Part shown: one piece after another, positions 1 to 8,707 of the stretch | How positions within the stretch are numbered: position 1 is the first letter of the stretch | How the letters are laid out: the number at the start of each line of letters is the position of its first letter | NCBI GenBank assembly: GCA_019828565.1 | Contig: JAHDYR010000025.1 | Span: forward strand, 186,001-250,000 | Direction: 5' to 3' | Source of the DNA: Carpediemonas membranifera | Taxonomy: Eukaryota > Fornicata | DNA: 64,000 nucleotides | Notes under the pieces: model-generated | The model's input: only the letters and a program-made list of their open reading frames with translations | Database searches by the model: none | Told to the model about the DNA's origin: nothing | Translations under genes and position numbers: made by a program

Positions 1-1
1 C

Positions 2-178
2 GATGGACGAGTGAGCAACGGACCTGTGGCAGACGATGTCAAGCTCGAGAAGGACGTCGACGAGAAGGTGCGCGGCTGCTTGGAGCAGATGCTGGCCACC
101 ACGAGAGAGCTGCAGGCGGTGCTCCGCGGCGACAGCAAGGCGATCGGGCAGATCCTGGCGACACAGGACAGTAGATAG
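2..178 (+). CDS. C-terminal end of a gene cut by the window edge
   Basis: Frame 2 is open from the first bases to a TAG at 176-178, giving 58 residues. The segment is hydrophilic and rich in Lys, Glu and Arg, with a heptad-like helix (VRGCLEQMLATTRELQAVL), so it looks like the end of a coiled-coil protein. The start lies upstream of the window. No family can be named from so little sequence. It is read as coding because the frame is open to the edge and has the same GC-rich third positions as its neighbours. Confidence 0.6.
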   Translation, partial: DGRVSNGPVADDVKLEKDVDEKVRGCLEQMLATTRELQAVLRGDSKAIGQILATQDSR

Positions 179-262
179 GCTTACTAAAGGACTGAGAGGG
201 CAAGTGTGGGTCCCGGGCTGCAGGGCATGATTTATTGGTCGAATCGATCTCAAAATTTTCGG

Positions 263-275
263 TTAAACTGCACCG
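263..275 (+). promoter_or_regulatory. 5' element, TTAAACTGCACCG
   Basis: Lies 17 bases upstream of the PIERCE1-like ATG. The core TAAACTGCACCG recurs at 26767 and 63363, and related forms precede several other genes. It is probably a core promoter or initiator element. The role is inferred from recurrence and position only. Confidence 0.5.
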
Positions 276-292
276 AAACGGAATTCTCAACA

Positions 293-700
293 ATGACGAC
301 TGAGCCAGCAATAGCTTCAAACCCTGCAGCGGGAAACACAGGAAACACGAATACTGAGCGGCCTATGACTGCTGAAAGCACTACAGGCAGCTGCAAAGCC
401 GCTGATATGAACACAGCTTCTCGCCCGAGCACCGTTAACCCCAACGGCGCTGCGAGGACCACAAATGGGAAGAGAAATCTCCCTGAGCGTTTCCGGGATC
501 CCTCCAAATTCAAGAGCTTCGCGAAGAAGCAGCACCCGCTCTATACCACGACCTCCAGCCAGATCGGCGCCCGCGTCCCGTCCGCCCACGAGCTGCCGAC
601 CTCGTTCTATGGCAAGAGTGGCCGTTTCACCACAGGTCTGGCCGGTTTGTTCTACCGAAACAACGGACTGAACACCTCTGCCGACAAGCCCAAGGTCTAG
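293..700 (+). CDS. PIERCE1: PIERCE1-like ciliary microtubule inner protein
   Basis: 135 residues from the ATG at 293. The open frame extends further up but has no ATG nearer the 5' element. The N-terminal half is low-complexity Thr/Asn/Ala. The C-terminal third carries the family signature: HPLYTTTSSQIGARVPSAHE, then a LPTSFYGKSGRF stretch, then FYRNNGLNTS near the end. These match the conserved core of PIERCE1/C9orf116. In other organisms this small protein sits inside the A-tubule of axonemal doublets and links to outer dynein arm docking. The presence of this gene implies a motile flagellum. The family call rests on the C-terminal motif, and the N-terminus is not conserved. Confidence 0.8.
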   Translation: MTTEPAIASNPAAGNTGNTNTERPMTAESTTGSCKAADMNTASRPSTVNPNGAARTTNGKRNLPERFRDPSKFKSFAKKQHPLYTTTSSQIGARVPSAHELPTSFYGKSGRFTTGLAGLFYRNNGLNTSADKPKV

Positions 701-922
701 AGGCGCGTGTATCAAAGCAAGTAAACATTCTATCGGACTGTCCCATCGGTATCGTTTTGTGCTCCATGGACGATAAGCTGGGTCCGAGGTGGGACTGGGT
801 CTCACCCACCCCGATACTGCCACGTCGGGGGAATCGGGCATGGCAGGCTATGCCTCGGGCGGGTCCTAGATATTCTCGGGCCGAATCAGATCTTCTCTGG
901 CTAACCCCGTGGAACTCCGTCG

Positions 923-2740
923 ATGCCAGCCTCGTCGCGACTTATTGGCATCGTTAGCCTTCTAAGACAGCTCACTGAGCTCTCAAATGACAAGTATTCT
1001 GCAACAGCGGGCCTGATCCCCGCACATTTGACATCCACACTGCGCCTTCTCGAGCAATCGCTCTCACGGCCGCCGTCTCCCGTACAACTTGATGCCGACG
1101 ATAACCTGGATATCCTTGCGGAGATTGAGCACCTCCTTGTGGCTCTTGAGCAGCTCCCCCAGTTTGAGCAACGAGCGGCTTGCCTCGGCCTCCTGAAGCA
1201 CGCTGTCCTCTACATCCGCAAGCCCCCACGCACAATCAACCTGGATGTACCCCTAGACAAGCTACCCGACGCGATCTTCACTCTGGCGTCCCCTATTCTC
1301 TCCGCCGTCATCATCACGGCGAACGCAGGCCCGGACGTCTGGTTCCTGTGCCAGAAGTTCGCCCTCATGAAGGTACAGTTCGAGAATGGACGCAGACGCA
1401 TCTTCCGCGATGGTCTTGAGACTATCGCCTTCGCTGGCCGCGTCTACTGCAAGGGTGTCAACGTCAACGGGCAGGTCGGCATCGGCAGCGACGTGCCCTT
1501 CATTCCTGAGCTAACCCGGGTGCGGCGGGTCCCGCCCCTCATCGACGTCTTCTACGGCGACACGTGCGTCTTCGGCATCACCGCCACCCACAAGCTTTGG
1601 GCATGGGGCGCCAACTCCTATGGCCAGCTGGGAGTCGGGTCGACCGAGGGCCGCATCAGCAGTCCCATGCGCGTGAGGCTGCCGGCCGACTGCAAGCCCT
1701 ACCTGACCCGCTCAACCCGCCACTCGACGTTTATCGCGACCAACAAGGGCTGGTTCGCCACTGGCCGCAACATGCTGGAGCAGCTGGGACTAGGGCACCG
1801 CCAGTTCGTCCGCACGCCCCAACGCATCAACTTCGGGTCCCACTTGGTGTCAGACATCTACAGCAACTACGACAGCACGTTCGCCTGGACAACGAGCGGC
1901 GAGGTCCTCAGCTGCGGATGGAACGAGTACGGGCAGGCCGGGACGGGCGGGGCCGAACGGACAATCCGGTGGCGTCCCGTGGTCCTGCCGTCGGTCGACC
2001 CCGAGGACGCCGCCGCCCCCCGGTTCTTCCCGGAGCACATCTACGTCTCACGGTGCAGCGCCTTCTTCTACGCCGCCCACCAGGTGCTGTGCTGCGGCTG
2101 GAACACCGTGTCCCAGCTCCCGTTCCAGCCCTCGGCCGAGCAGACCGTCGCCGTGCCGACACCCATCCCCCGCTCCATCGACAACCTCGTGTGCAACGCG
2201 GGGTCGACTGTGTTCCTGTCCGACGGCGAGCTGTGGGGCGTGGGGGACAACGAGTGCGGCCAGCTCTTCCCCAACGGGCCCTACCGCATCTACAACCCCC
2301 GCAAGCTGGCCCTGCCCTTCCCCGTAGCCCGTCTCCTGCTCTGTTCGTCCCAGCTGATGGGTGAGGTCAAGGGCACGATGTTCGTGCTGTCCCGGGCGGG
2401 CGAGTGGTGGGCCCAGGGGTACAACAACAGCGGGCTGTGCGCTGTGGGGTCCGCCGACTACCAGATCCCCCTCACCAGGGTCCGGGCCCCACACGGGACA
2501 CGCGATATCGTCTCGTGCACCCACGCCACGTTTATATTCACCGACAACGGCTTGTTCGCTTGCGGCGACAACGACGGCAACCGGCTGGGCGTGGAGCGTC
2601 GTGGCAACGTGCTTGACCCGATGCCCGTAGTCGAGCTGACCCAGGAGCTGCCGACCGCGTTCAACTGGGCCGTCCGGGACTCGCAGGTGCTGGAGATGGA
2701 TGTCGGGGAGACCGTGCCGCTGCTCGACGAGAGGCTTTGA
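923..2740 (+). CDS. RCC1-repeat (beta-propeller) protein
   Basis: 605 residues. From about residue 210 on there are repeated RCC1 blades with the pattern LWAWGANSYGQLGVGS, VLSCGWNEYGQAGTGG, LWGVGDNECGQLF, WWAQGYNNSGLCAVGS and LFACGDNDGNRLGV, giving about seven blades. The first 200 residues are helical and unassigned. RCC1 folds act as guanine-nucleotide exchange factors or as protein-interaction platforms. Nothing here shows it is the Ran exchange factor itself, since the N-terminal extension is not typical of RCC1. Start at 923 is the first ATG of the frame. A TTATAAA element follows the stop within about 35 bases. Confidence 0.85.
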   Translation: MPASSRLIGIVSLLRQLTELSNDKYSATAGLIPAHLTSTLRLLEQSLSRPPSPVQLDADDNLDILAEIEHLLVALEQLPQFEQRAACLGLLKHAVLYIRKPPRTINLDVPLDKLPDAIFTLASPILSAVIITANAGPDVWFLCQKFALMKVQFENGRRRIFRDGLETIAFAGRVYCKGVNVNGQVGIGSDVPFIPELTRVRRVPPLIDVFYGDTCVFGITATHKLWAWGANSYGQLGVGSTEGRISSPMRVRLPADCKPYLTRSTRHSTFIATNKGWFATGRNMLEQLGLGHRQFVRTPQRINFGSHLVSDIYSNYDSTFAWTTSGEVLSCGWNEYGQAGTGGAERTIRWRPVVLPSVDPEDAAAPRFFPEHIYVSRCSAFFYAAHQVLCCGWNTVSQLPFQPSAEQTVAVPTPIPRSIDNLVCNAGSTVFLSDGELWGVGDNECGQLFPNGPYRIYNPRKLALPFPVARLLLCSSQLMGEVKGTMFVLSRAGEWWAQGYNNSGLCAVGSADYQIPLTRVRAPHGTRDIVSCTHATFIFTDNGLFACGDNDGNRLGVERRGNVLDPMPVVELTQELPTAFNWAVRDSQVLEMDVGETVPLLDERL

Positions 2741-2851
2741 AGTTTAGTGCTTTCCATGTTATTACTGTTATAAACCACCAGTGCTGTCGCTGTGGCTGGG
2801 GCGGTCGACTGTGGCGGGTTTGCCCGGATGACGGACGGAGATCCTATTTGA

Positions 2852-4312
2852 ATGAGCGATGACGGCCAAACATGCCCAGCATGCCAGAATAAGCTTGAGA
2901 AACCAATGATACTGACTTGCGGACATGTATTCTGCAAGCGATGTCTCCGCGCGGCAATGCGTCGTGTTTCGGGTGATTCCTCCGTCGCCAAATGCCCTCT
3001 GTGTAGGACACCCATCACAATCAAGCCCATTCCCATCGGCGGCTTCTTAGACAAGGTTCTAGCTGCCGCTGTGCCGCCCAAGCCCGAGCCCGAGCCTGAG
3101 GCTCGCTCGAGAACGGCTTCCCTGGATGTGATCGAGCTAGACCTCGAGGAGGACCTTCTCAGGACACCACCGCCAGTCCGCCCGAAGAAGTCCAAGCATC
3201 GTGTGCCCGAGAAGCACATTGGCGCGGTGGGCGGCACGCTCGACACGATGACGGCATGGAAGGCGCGGCTTGACCGGCATGGAATCAAGATGAGCTGGAT
3301 CACACCAACGGGCAAGGACGCTGCCCAGCGGGCCCAGGTACGTGCGTTCTTCGGGCACTACCGAGACCTGCACAACGCGGAGATCGACGCGTGTGAACAC
3401 GCGGCCAGGACACCTATTCGGACGCTCGTGCGGCAGGCATGGTCGAAGACGGTCAACGGGGGCCGCCAGACGACGTGGAAGTCGAACCCCCAGTCCCCCG
3501 AGGCCGCTACGTCTGCAGCAGCGTCTGCCGCGGTCACACCCGCACAGCCTGCACGCCACGACATGGCACTGAGCGAGGGCACAGCGCCCCTGACCGCGGA
3601 TGACCTGGGGGCGTACGGCCGGCTCGCCCGCCGTGCACTGCGGCGCCAGACCGAAGCAAGGATCCGATCCGAGATGCGGACCGGATTTGACCGACTCCTC
3701 GCAAGTCAGGCGGATGCCGGCATGTGTGCCGCATGTGTCAGCCGTCTGCGGGATCTGGTGTCGAACGGCGGGATCCTCGACCGCGCGGTGAATGCGGCCA
3801 CAGCCGTTGGTGACTTCGCCCAGCACGAGGCGAGCCAGCGGGCTGACGAAGAGACTCGGGACAGGGCAGTCGACGCGACGGTGGCCATGACCGACGCCCA
3901 GGTTGAGACGACCGTGGCCGAGGGCGTCGCCGTGCTGCCCGCCGCCCCACCGGCCCGATACAGCCGGGCCGTGCAGACGACGGTCCTGCTCCAGGGCGCG
4001 TTGGGCCGGACGAAGACCAGCCTGACCCCCAACCGGACGCCCATGAAGCCCGGGGCCCGCCGTCCGGCCCGGGACCCCGAGCCGATGGCCGATCCTGGGC
4101 CGGTGCCCGCTGGGATCCACGTTTATTATTCAGACCTGCTCGGACGGCATATATACGTCAACGAGGAGACCGGCGTGGCTACATTGAAGAGGCAGTCCAC
4201 GGAGCATAACCGGACGGTGCGTGAGGCGGACACCCTCGACCACATCGCCGGGGTCGACTACAGGTCGAGGCCACAGGCGGAGACGGCGGTGGAGGATATT
4301 GAAATCGACTGA
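2852..4312 (+). CDS. RING-finger (C3HC4) protein, putative E3 ubiquitin ligase
   Basis: 486 residues. An N-terminal RING runs C8-x2-C11-x11-C23-x-H25-x2-C28-x2-C31-x16-C48-x2-C51, with all eight zinc ligands in C3HC4 order, so E2 binding and ubiquitin transfer are likely. The middle is Ala/Arg-rich and probably disordered or helical, with a CAAC pair near residue 291. Near the C-terminus IHVYYSDLLGRHIYVNEETG resembles a WW-type strand pattern with aromatic residues and a following Asn-Glu-Glu-Thr-Gly turn, but the second Trp/Pro pattern is missing, so this is only suggestive. Substrates are unknown. The start context ATGAGCGATGACGG recurs at two other genes in the window. Confidence 0.8.
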   Translation: MSDDGQTCPACQNKLEKPMILTCGHVFCKRCLRAAMRRVSGDSSVAKCPLCRTPITIKPIPIGGFLDKVLAAAVPPKPEPEPEARSRTASLDVIELDLEEDLLRTPPPVRPKKSKHRVPEKHIGAVGGTLDTMTAWKARLDRHGIKMSWITPTGKDAAQRAQVRAFFGHYRDLHNAEIDACEHAARTPIRTLVRQAWSKTVNGGRQTTWKSNPQSPEAATSAAASAAVTPAQPARHDMALSEGTAPLTADDLGAYGRLARRALRRQTEARIRSEMRTGFDRLLASQADAGMCAACVSRLRDLVSNGGILDRAVNAATAVGDFAQHEASQRADEETRDRAVDATVAMTDAQVETTVAEGVAVLPAAPPARYSRAVQTTVLLQGALGRTKTSLTPNRTPMKPGARRPARDPEPMADPGPVPAGIHVYYSDLLGRHIYVNEETGVATLKRQSTEHNRTVREADTLDHIAGVDYRSRPQAETAVEDIEID

Positions 4313-4547
4313 GCCAGCTGCGTCGTCTGCTGGACGCCTGTCCTTGTCGTCCTGGTCCTGCAAGGCGGCACCGTTGTTTCTGTATGTGGTCCGCCGCATG
4401 AAGAATACTATTATTAAATTACCAGCCGCCTCTGGGACGGCGTGTGGCTGTCCGGCGTCTACTGCCTTGCTGGACGTCCGTTGACTTGGCCGACCTGCGT
4501 ATTCTGGTGAGCAAACCTGCCGACAATCTGAAGAATATCTAAAGGGC

Positions 4548-6608
4548 ATGGCTGGCGGTTGGGCATCATATGTAGCCGCAACCATCACAATGAAGCTTCG
4601 GGCTCTCCGATTGTATGTCACTGGCAAGGATTCGCTTGATCCAAACGGCAACAGAAAGAATGGCCGAATGCTCCTGGTATTGGTCGCCATTCTGCTCATA
4701 CTTGTACTTGGTGCTGTTTCTGCAGCATATATCTTCAATTCACGGGGTTCCTCATCATCCAGCCTTCACTCGCCCATCTCCCTGCGCCCCCAGCTGCCAG
4801 ATGAACCCCACGACATAGCCGCGTATCCTGTCGCGCCGCTACCCCCCACAAGGCCCATCAAGCGTTCCAAGGAGGGTGTGGAGCGGCTCATCATCGTCTG
4901 GTCCGAGATGGAGACCCAGGCGGACGCCGCCCGCCTGCTGATCTCCCTGCACGATTGCATGGCGTTCTCGAAGGACATACCGCCGATAGCCCTCATCAGC
5001 GACGGGTCAGACGAGGAGTTTGACACCCGCATGGCGGCCCTGGGCGACGTGACGGTGCGGCATCGGTCCGACGAGACGATTGCACACGACGTAGGCACCC
5101 TGTTGAAAGCTCACTCGAAGGTGCAGCAGGTGTTCTTACTAGCACCGGGCGTTGTGTTCCGGTCCGGTCTGCAGCCCGAGGCGTACAGCGACAACGGCCT
5201 GCACCTGCACCCTGACACTGACGGCGTGGCGGTCGTCACGGGGCGGCTGGCCATCAACCAGGTGCAGCGGGCCATGATGGCGGGGGAGACTCCGTATGAC
5301 GCGATCGCCCAGTGCCGGGAGAACAAGGAGACGGTGGTCCGCAAGCTCATCGACCAGGACGTCACCGTGCTGGCCCCGAACACCGAGATCAGCAAGGTCA
5401 AGCCCGAGCACGCGCTCTTCTCCCACCGCCGGACGATGATGTTCGTCCCCGACGGCGAGCGGCTCCCGGCGCTCACGGGCAAGATGCACCTGGCCCACCC
5501 GACCCAGGTCAAGCCGCGTCACCAGTATATGACGACCATCTACCGCTTCCTGGACGACAGATATGCCGCGGCAGACTGGATGGAGCCACGCAGGCCGCTG
5601 GACCCGGCTACAGACGCCTATGTGTTCTGGCTGACCGGCGCCGACCACGCCTACTGCCTCAACACGCTGAGCTCCATCTTCGGACTCCGGCAGCACACGA
5701 CCGCACGGATCATCCTGGCGACACAGGCCAAGCTGGACAAGTTCTCGGACTTCATCGCGGGGCTGGATGAGCTCGGCGCTGAGCACGTCTACGTCAACCA
5801 GAAGCTCCCGGTAGAGGTCAGCTCGAAGTTCAAGATCGATGAGCCCCGGTACAAGCTGGCCGTTGAGAGCATCCAGATCATGAACCTCAACCGGTTCCTC
5901 AGGAAGCCCGTCCGCAGGGCTATCCTGCTCGACCCCGACGTGACGGTGCTTCGGTGCCCCGACCACCTGTTCAGCCACCCTAGCGACATGGTGATGAGCA
6001 CGGAGCACATCCTGTTCGCGAACTCTGGTCTCGTCAAATGGGACCTGGAGAACGTCGACGCCAAGGGCCTGTTCTCCGCAGTTTTAGAGTTCATGCGGGA
6101 GCCCAGCAACGTATGCCAGTTCCCGGGCCACTTCTGGATGCTGGCAGATCAGGAGATCCTCTTCTGCTTCGCCAACAACTACCTCCACAACATGCCGCAG
6201 TTCGGGTCAAACGTCAACTGCCTCGACTCGACCCTCGACGAGACGCTCGGCCCCTTCCTATCGAGGTACAACGACACCGTCGTCCACCACTTCACGGGGT
6301 CCTTCAACCCCCAGGGCAAGCAGTGGAGCGTCCCCGTCGGCGGCACGTCCATGTCATACTCACTGTACTGGGACCAGGTCGAGTGTCTCACGGGCACCCC
6401 GCTCCAGTGCACAGACAAGGCCGCGGTGTCGACGTTCAAGCCAGGCGTGTGCAGCAGGTGCTACTGCCGACACGACCCGAGGCCCGGTGCTGTAGACGTC
6501 TCCCTCAGGGCCTGGGTCCGGCGGCACAGCAGGGAGAGCTGGTGGGGGACCGGGGCGCCGGCGTGCGGGCCGGAGACGCCCTACACGCACCCCGCGCTTA
6601 GTCTGTAG
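4548..6608 (+). CDS. Type II membrane glycosyltransferase, GT8-like
   Basis: 686 residues. A single hydrophobic anchor at residues 41-63 follows a short basic tail, the layout of a Golgi or ER type II glycosyltransferase. The C-terminal half (about 360-620) looks like a GT-A fold. It contains AYVFWLTGADHAYCLNTLSS, a long region ending NRFLRKPVRRAILLDPDVTV with a D462-P-D464 motif for metal and nucleotide-sugar binding, then LFANSGLV and a NVNCLDSTL stretch typical of glycogenin/GT8 relatives. The first half (about 105-300) has a second, weaker sequence of the same rhythm, including VFLLAPGVVF where DxD would be expected. It may be a degenerate duplicate domain. Donor and acceptor are unknown. 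A Met at 4590 is an alternative start. Confidence 0.75.
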   Translation: MAGGWASYVAATITMKLRALRLYVTGKDSLDPNGNRKNGRMLLVLVAILLILVLGAVSAAYIFNSRGSSSSSLHSPISLRPQLPDEPHDIAAYPVAPLPPTRPIKRSKEGVERLIIVWSEMETQADAARLLISLHDCMAFSKDIPPIALISDGSDEEFDTRMAALGDVTVRHRSDETIAHDVGTLLKAHSKVQQVFLLAPGVVFRSGLQPEAYSDNGLHLHPDTDGVAVVTGRLAINQVQRAMMAGETPYDAIAQCRENKETVVRKLIDQDVTVLAPNTEISKVKPEHALFSHRRTMMFVPDGERLPALTGKMHLAHPTQVKPRHQYMTTIYRFLDDRYAAADWMEPRRPLDPATDAYVFWLTGADHAYCLNTLSSIFGLRQHTTARIILATQAKLDKFSDFIAGLDELGAEHVYVNQKLPVEVSSKFKIDEPRYKLAVESIQIMNLNRFLRKPVRRAILLDPDVTVLRCPDHLFSHPSDMVMSTEHILFANSGLVKWDLENVDAKGLFSAVLEFMREPSNVCQFPGHFWMLADQEILFCFANNYLHNMPQFGSNVNCLDSTLDETLGPFLSRYNDTVVHHFTGSFNPQGKQWSVPVGGTSMSYSLYWDQVECLTGTPLQCTDKAAVSTFKPGVCSRCYCRHDPRPGAVDVSLRAWVRRHSRESWWGTGAPACGPETPYTHPALSL

Positions 6609-6990
6609 ATAGCATCTTATTGGGCTGTAAAATGACTGCCTTGCTCGTTGGATGGCATTATTGAGGAATATTTTGATTGGTATTTGATATGTCTCGCGTT
6701 TCTGTTGTTGACACAGTCGACAGTGACAAAACCCGCCACCAGAATTCACTCCAAATGGACTTTTCCCTTGTTATACCTTCTCTGGGCGCCTATGTCGCTG
6801 CTCAACTCGAACAGTACCCTATCAGCAGTATCACTGCAAACGAAAACGTTTCTATACTCCTCAACATCAAGTTACGTAGACATACGACAACAGAACCACC
6901 GACAGTCGCCAAAACAACAACGAAAACGACAAAAAAAGGTCTAATGCGATCCGTAACCAGGTGAGCAGGTCCAAAAAAGGCAAGACTGTC
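6609..6990. other. Intergenic region, AT-rich, no supported gene
   Basis: 382 bases, clearly more AT-rich than the genes around it. It includes a possible 3' signal (TGTAAAATG) just after the glycosyltransferase stop. Short overlapping open frames are present on the plus strand (for example 6689-6964, about 91 residues from an ATG), but they lack the GC-rich third positions of real genes and show no recognisable family. The 6689-6964 frame ends just before the next gene and I could not join it to that gene with a GT-AG intron. I read the stretch as 3' flank plus promoter. Confidence 0.5.
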
Positions 6991-7917
6991 ATGGCAGAAG
7001 TTGTCAATACGATGATCGAGAATCACCCCCAGCTGGCCGAATGCCCCTTTGGAAAGACCAAATGGTCGCAGCTGATCGCTCTTGCACTTTCATACACTAG
7101 TGTGATCGACAAGAGCGGTCAGCTGTGCCATTTGCTGTCTATCCTCGACACCCTACGGGATTCGTCGTTTGTTCGGGCCGATGCCGAATTCCAAAAACAG
7201 TATCACGCCACAGTGAAGTTCTTTGAGCAGCCTGTCTGTTCAGAGAAGATCACATCACCTCTATTGCAGTTCATCGAACAGCATTATGCTGAGGCTTCAC
7301 TCGGTTTCGACGACCGGTCGAGCAAGCCTCGCAAGTACTCCGACCAGCGCACCAACTTCCGCCTCTGGGTTGCTGAAGCCATTGCCGCGTACGCTGTGTG
7401 TATCCACACGGGCCAACAGTTCGAGTCCTTCTTCAAGAAGAACACCAAGCGCGGCAGCCCCTTCACCTTTAACGTTGAAGGAGCACAGGCCACGAAGCAG
7501 CTCTTTAGTCTCGTGAATAACGCCCCGCTGCCCGCCAGGGTCTCTTCATTCGATGCCCCGCCGCAGGGCACGTTCCCCGGTGCCCGGGACTGTGACTCAC
7601 CTGACTCTATCTGCCTGTCACCCGATGCTGGTCCCCATATGGCCCCGATGCTGCAGGACCTCGCGTTCAGCACACCTTTCCTCGCCAACACTGAATGCCG
7701 CCCTTGTCTCACACCCACGAACGTCCCACTCGACATCCCGCCCCCTGCCGGGTCTGGCGTCGACCATGTTCCCCCCGTGCATGTCGCCCCCCACGCCGAC
7801 ACGCCACCGGGCAGTGCCATGCTCTCGTGTGGCAGTCCCAACATGGACCTCCCCTCCCTGGACCTCAACCTCGACTTCTACTCAGACAACCCGTACTCGT
7901 TCAACCTGATGATCTAG
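6991..7917 (+). CDS. Unknown protein with acidic, Pro-rich C-terminus
   Basis: 308 residues from the ATG at 6991. The frame can be read from a GTG at 6961, but that is an unlikely start. Residues 1-165 are a compact, mixed helical region with many aromatic residues (KTKWSQLIALALSYTSVI, TNFRLWVAEAIAAYAVCIHT) and a basic patch KKNTKRGSP. The rest is Pro/Ser-rich and ends in a Leu-Asp-rich tail (MDLPSLDLNLDFYSDNPYSF) that resembles an acidic activation or docking peptide. I do not recognise the family. A TAGATAAA sequence at the stop may serve as the 3' signal. Confidence 0.6.
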   Translation: MAEVVNTMIENHPQLAECPFGKTKWSQLIALALSYTSVIDKSGQLCHLLSILDTLRDSSFVRADAEFQKQYHATVKFFEQPVCSEKITSPLLQFIEQHYAEASLGFDDRSSKPRKYSDQRTNFRLWVAEAIAAYAVCIHTGQQFESFFKKNTKRGSPFTFNVEGAQATKQLFSLVNNAPLPARVSSFDAPPQGTFPGARDCDSPDSICLSPDAGPHMAPMLQDLAFSTPFLANTECRPCLTPTNVPLDIPPPAGSGVDHVPPVHVAPHADTPPGSAMLSCGSPNMDLPSLDLNLDFYSDNPYSFNLMI

Positions 7918-8707
7918 ATAAAGCTCTTGTGGTGAGACAGCTGTCTGTCTCATGAGACTGCTGCGGGCGGAGGATTGATCAGGGCGTGACTTGGAAATGT
8001 GGTCTGTGGGATGCTCCTCTGAGCTGTGCTGCCTTCTTCTTGGCCCCGTCCTCCGGATAAATCCAGCGCTCAAATTCTACTTTGGGTGTTGATGAGTGCT
8101 TTAACATTTTATCACGACTCTGCCAGCGGTTCTCGCGAAGGATACGATCATCAGGCAGCTTCTGCCGCCGCTTGCACATCCAAAGTGGGCTCAAGCAGCT
8201 GTGCATTTTTGTGCGTCATTCATGTAGCGTTAAGACTCAAGTATTCTAATCCTGCGCGGCACACTACCTCCACTCACCCACTTCAGCCCTCGTCTGTACC
8301 ATCGGGCTTTCGTGCTTTCAGTCGTCGGTCTGCACGAAAAGATGCGTCGTCCATCGTCTGTGTCGAACGCTGCTGTCTTCTTTCGCGTCTGTGCTCGTCT
8401 GTTACGCGCTCATCTGTCGTCCATTGCCGGCGTCTGAAGCTAATGTCGTCGTCGTCTTCGTCATCTTTGTCTGTTGTGAGAGACACTAGTGGTGGAAAGC
8501 GGTTGTAGCTGGTAGTAAAGACGCTTTGTGTTGTATGATGCTGGTTTCTTGTGTTTTGAGGGATGCTGTCAGCTGATGAACCCTGAAAAGAAATGATCAA
8601 TGCAGGCAGCTCAATATACTCCGATGCCTTCCAAGATATATTGAGATTAACGGCGGAGGCGATAACAACGCGCCGCGGCGAGGAAGAGGAAATCTTGAAC
8701 CCGGCAT
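7918..8707. other. Gene-poor region upstream of the Fanzor-like ruin
   Basis: About 790 bases without a convincing gene. Two minus-strand frames are open, 7979-8206 (75 residues, ending in a basic stretch) and 8283-8600 (105 residues, with a run of Asp and much Arg), and one plus-strand frame 8026-8508 is Ser-rich. None shows family motifs, and all have the composition of unconstrained sequence. A full copy of the 5' element lies at 8243-8263 with no start codon in the usual range. The region may be the decayed 5' part of the neighbouring mobile gene or ordinary spacer. Confidence 0.4.
8243..8263 (+). promoter_or_regulatory. Orphan copy of the TCTAATCCTGCG element
   Basis: Identical over 21 bases to the element before PCC1 at 62841. 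No ATG follows within 70 bases, unlike the other copies. It lies about 460 bases before the Fanzor-like remnant. It could mark an unannotated transcript, or be the old promoter of the ruined gene. Confidence 0.4.

Noticed and set aside
317-841. 174-codon minus-strand ORF over the PIERCE1-like gene
   Set aside because: Mirror of the plus-strand gene in GC-rich DNA, with no motif; the plus strand carries a clear family signature.
3137-4120. 327-codon minus-strand ORF
   Set aside because: Antisense to the RING gene. Arg/Gly/His-rich shadow composition, no family features.
5139-6008. 289-codon minus-strand ORF with VVGAGQ-like patches
   Set aside because: Antisense shadow of the glycosyltransferase; the hydrophobic patterns are complements of the GT domain.
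7979-8206. 75-codon minus-strand ORF as a fragment of a mobile element
   Set aside because: Looks weakly protein-like but shows no transposase motif and no repeats at its ends.
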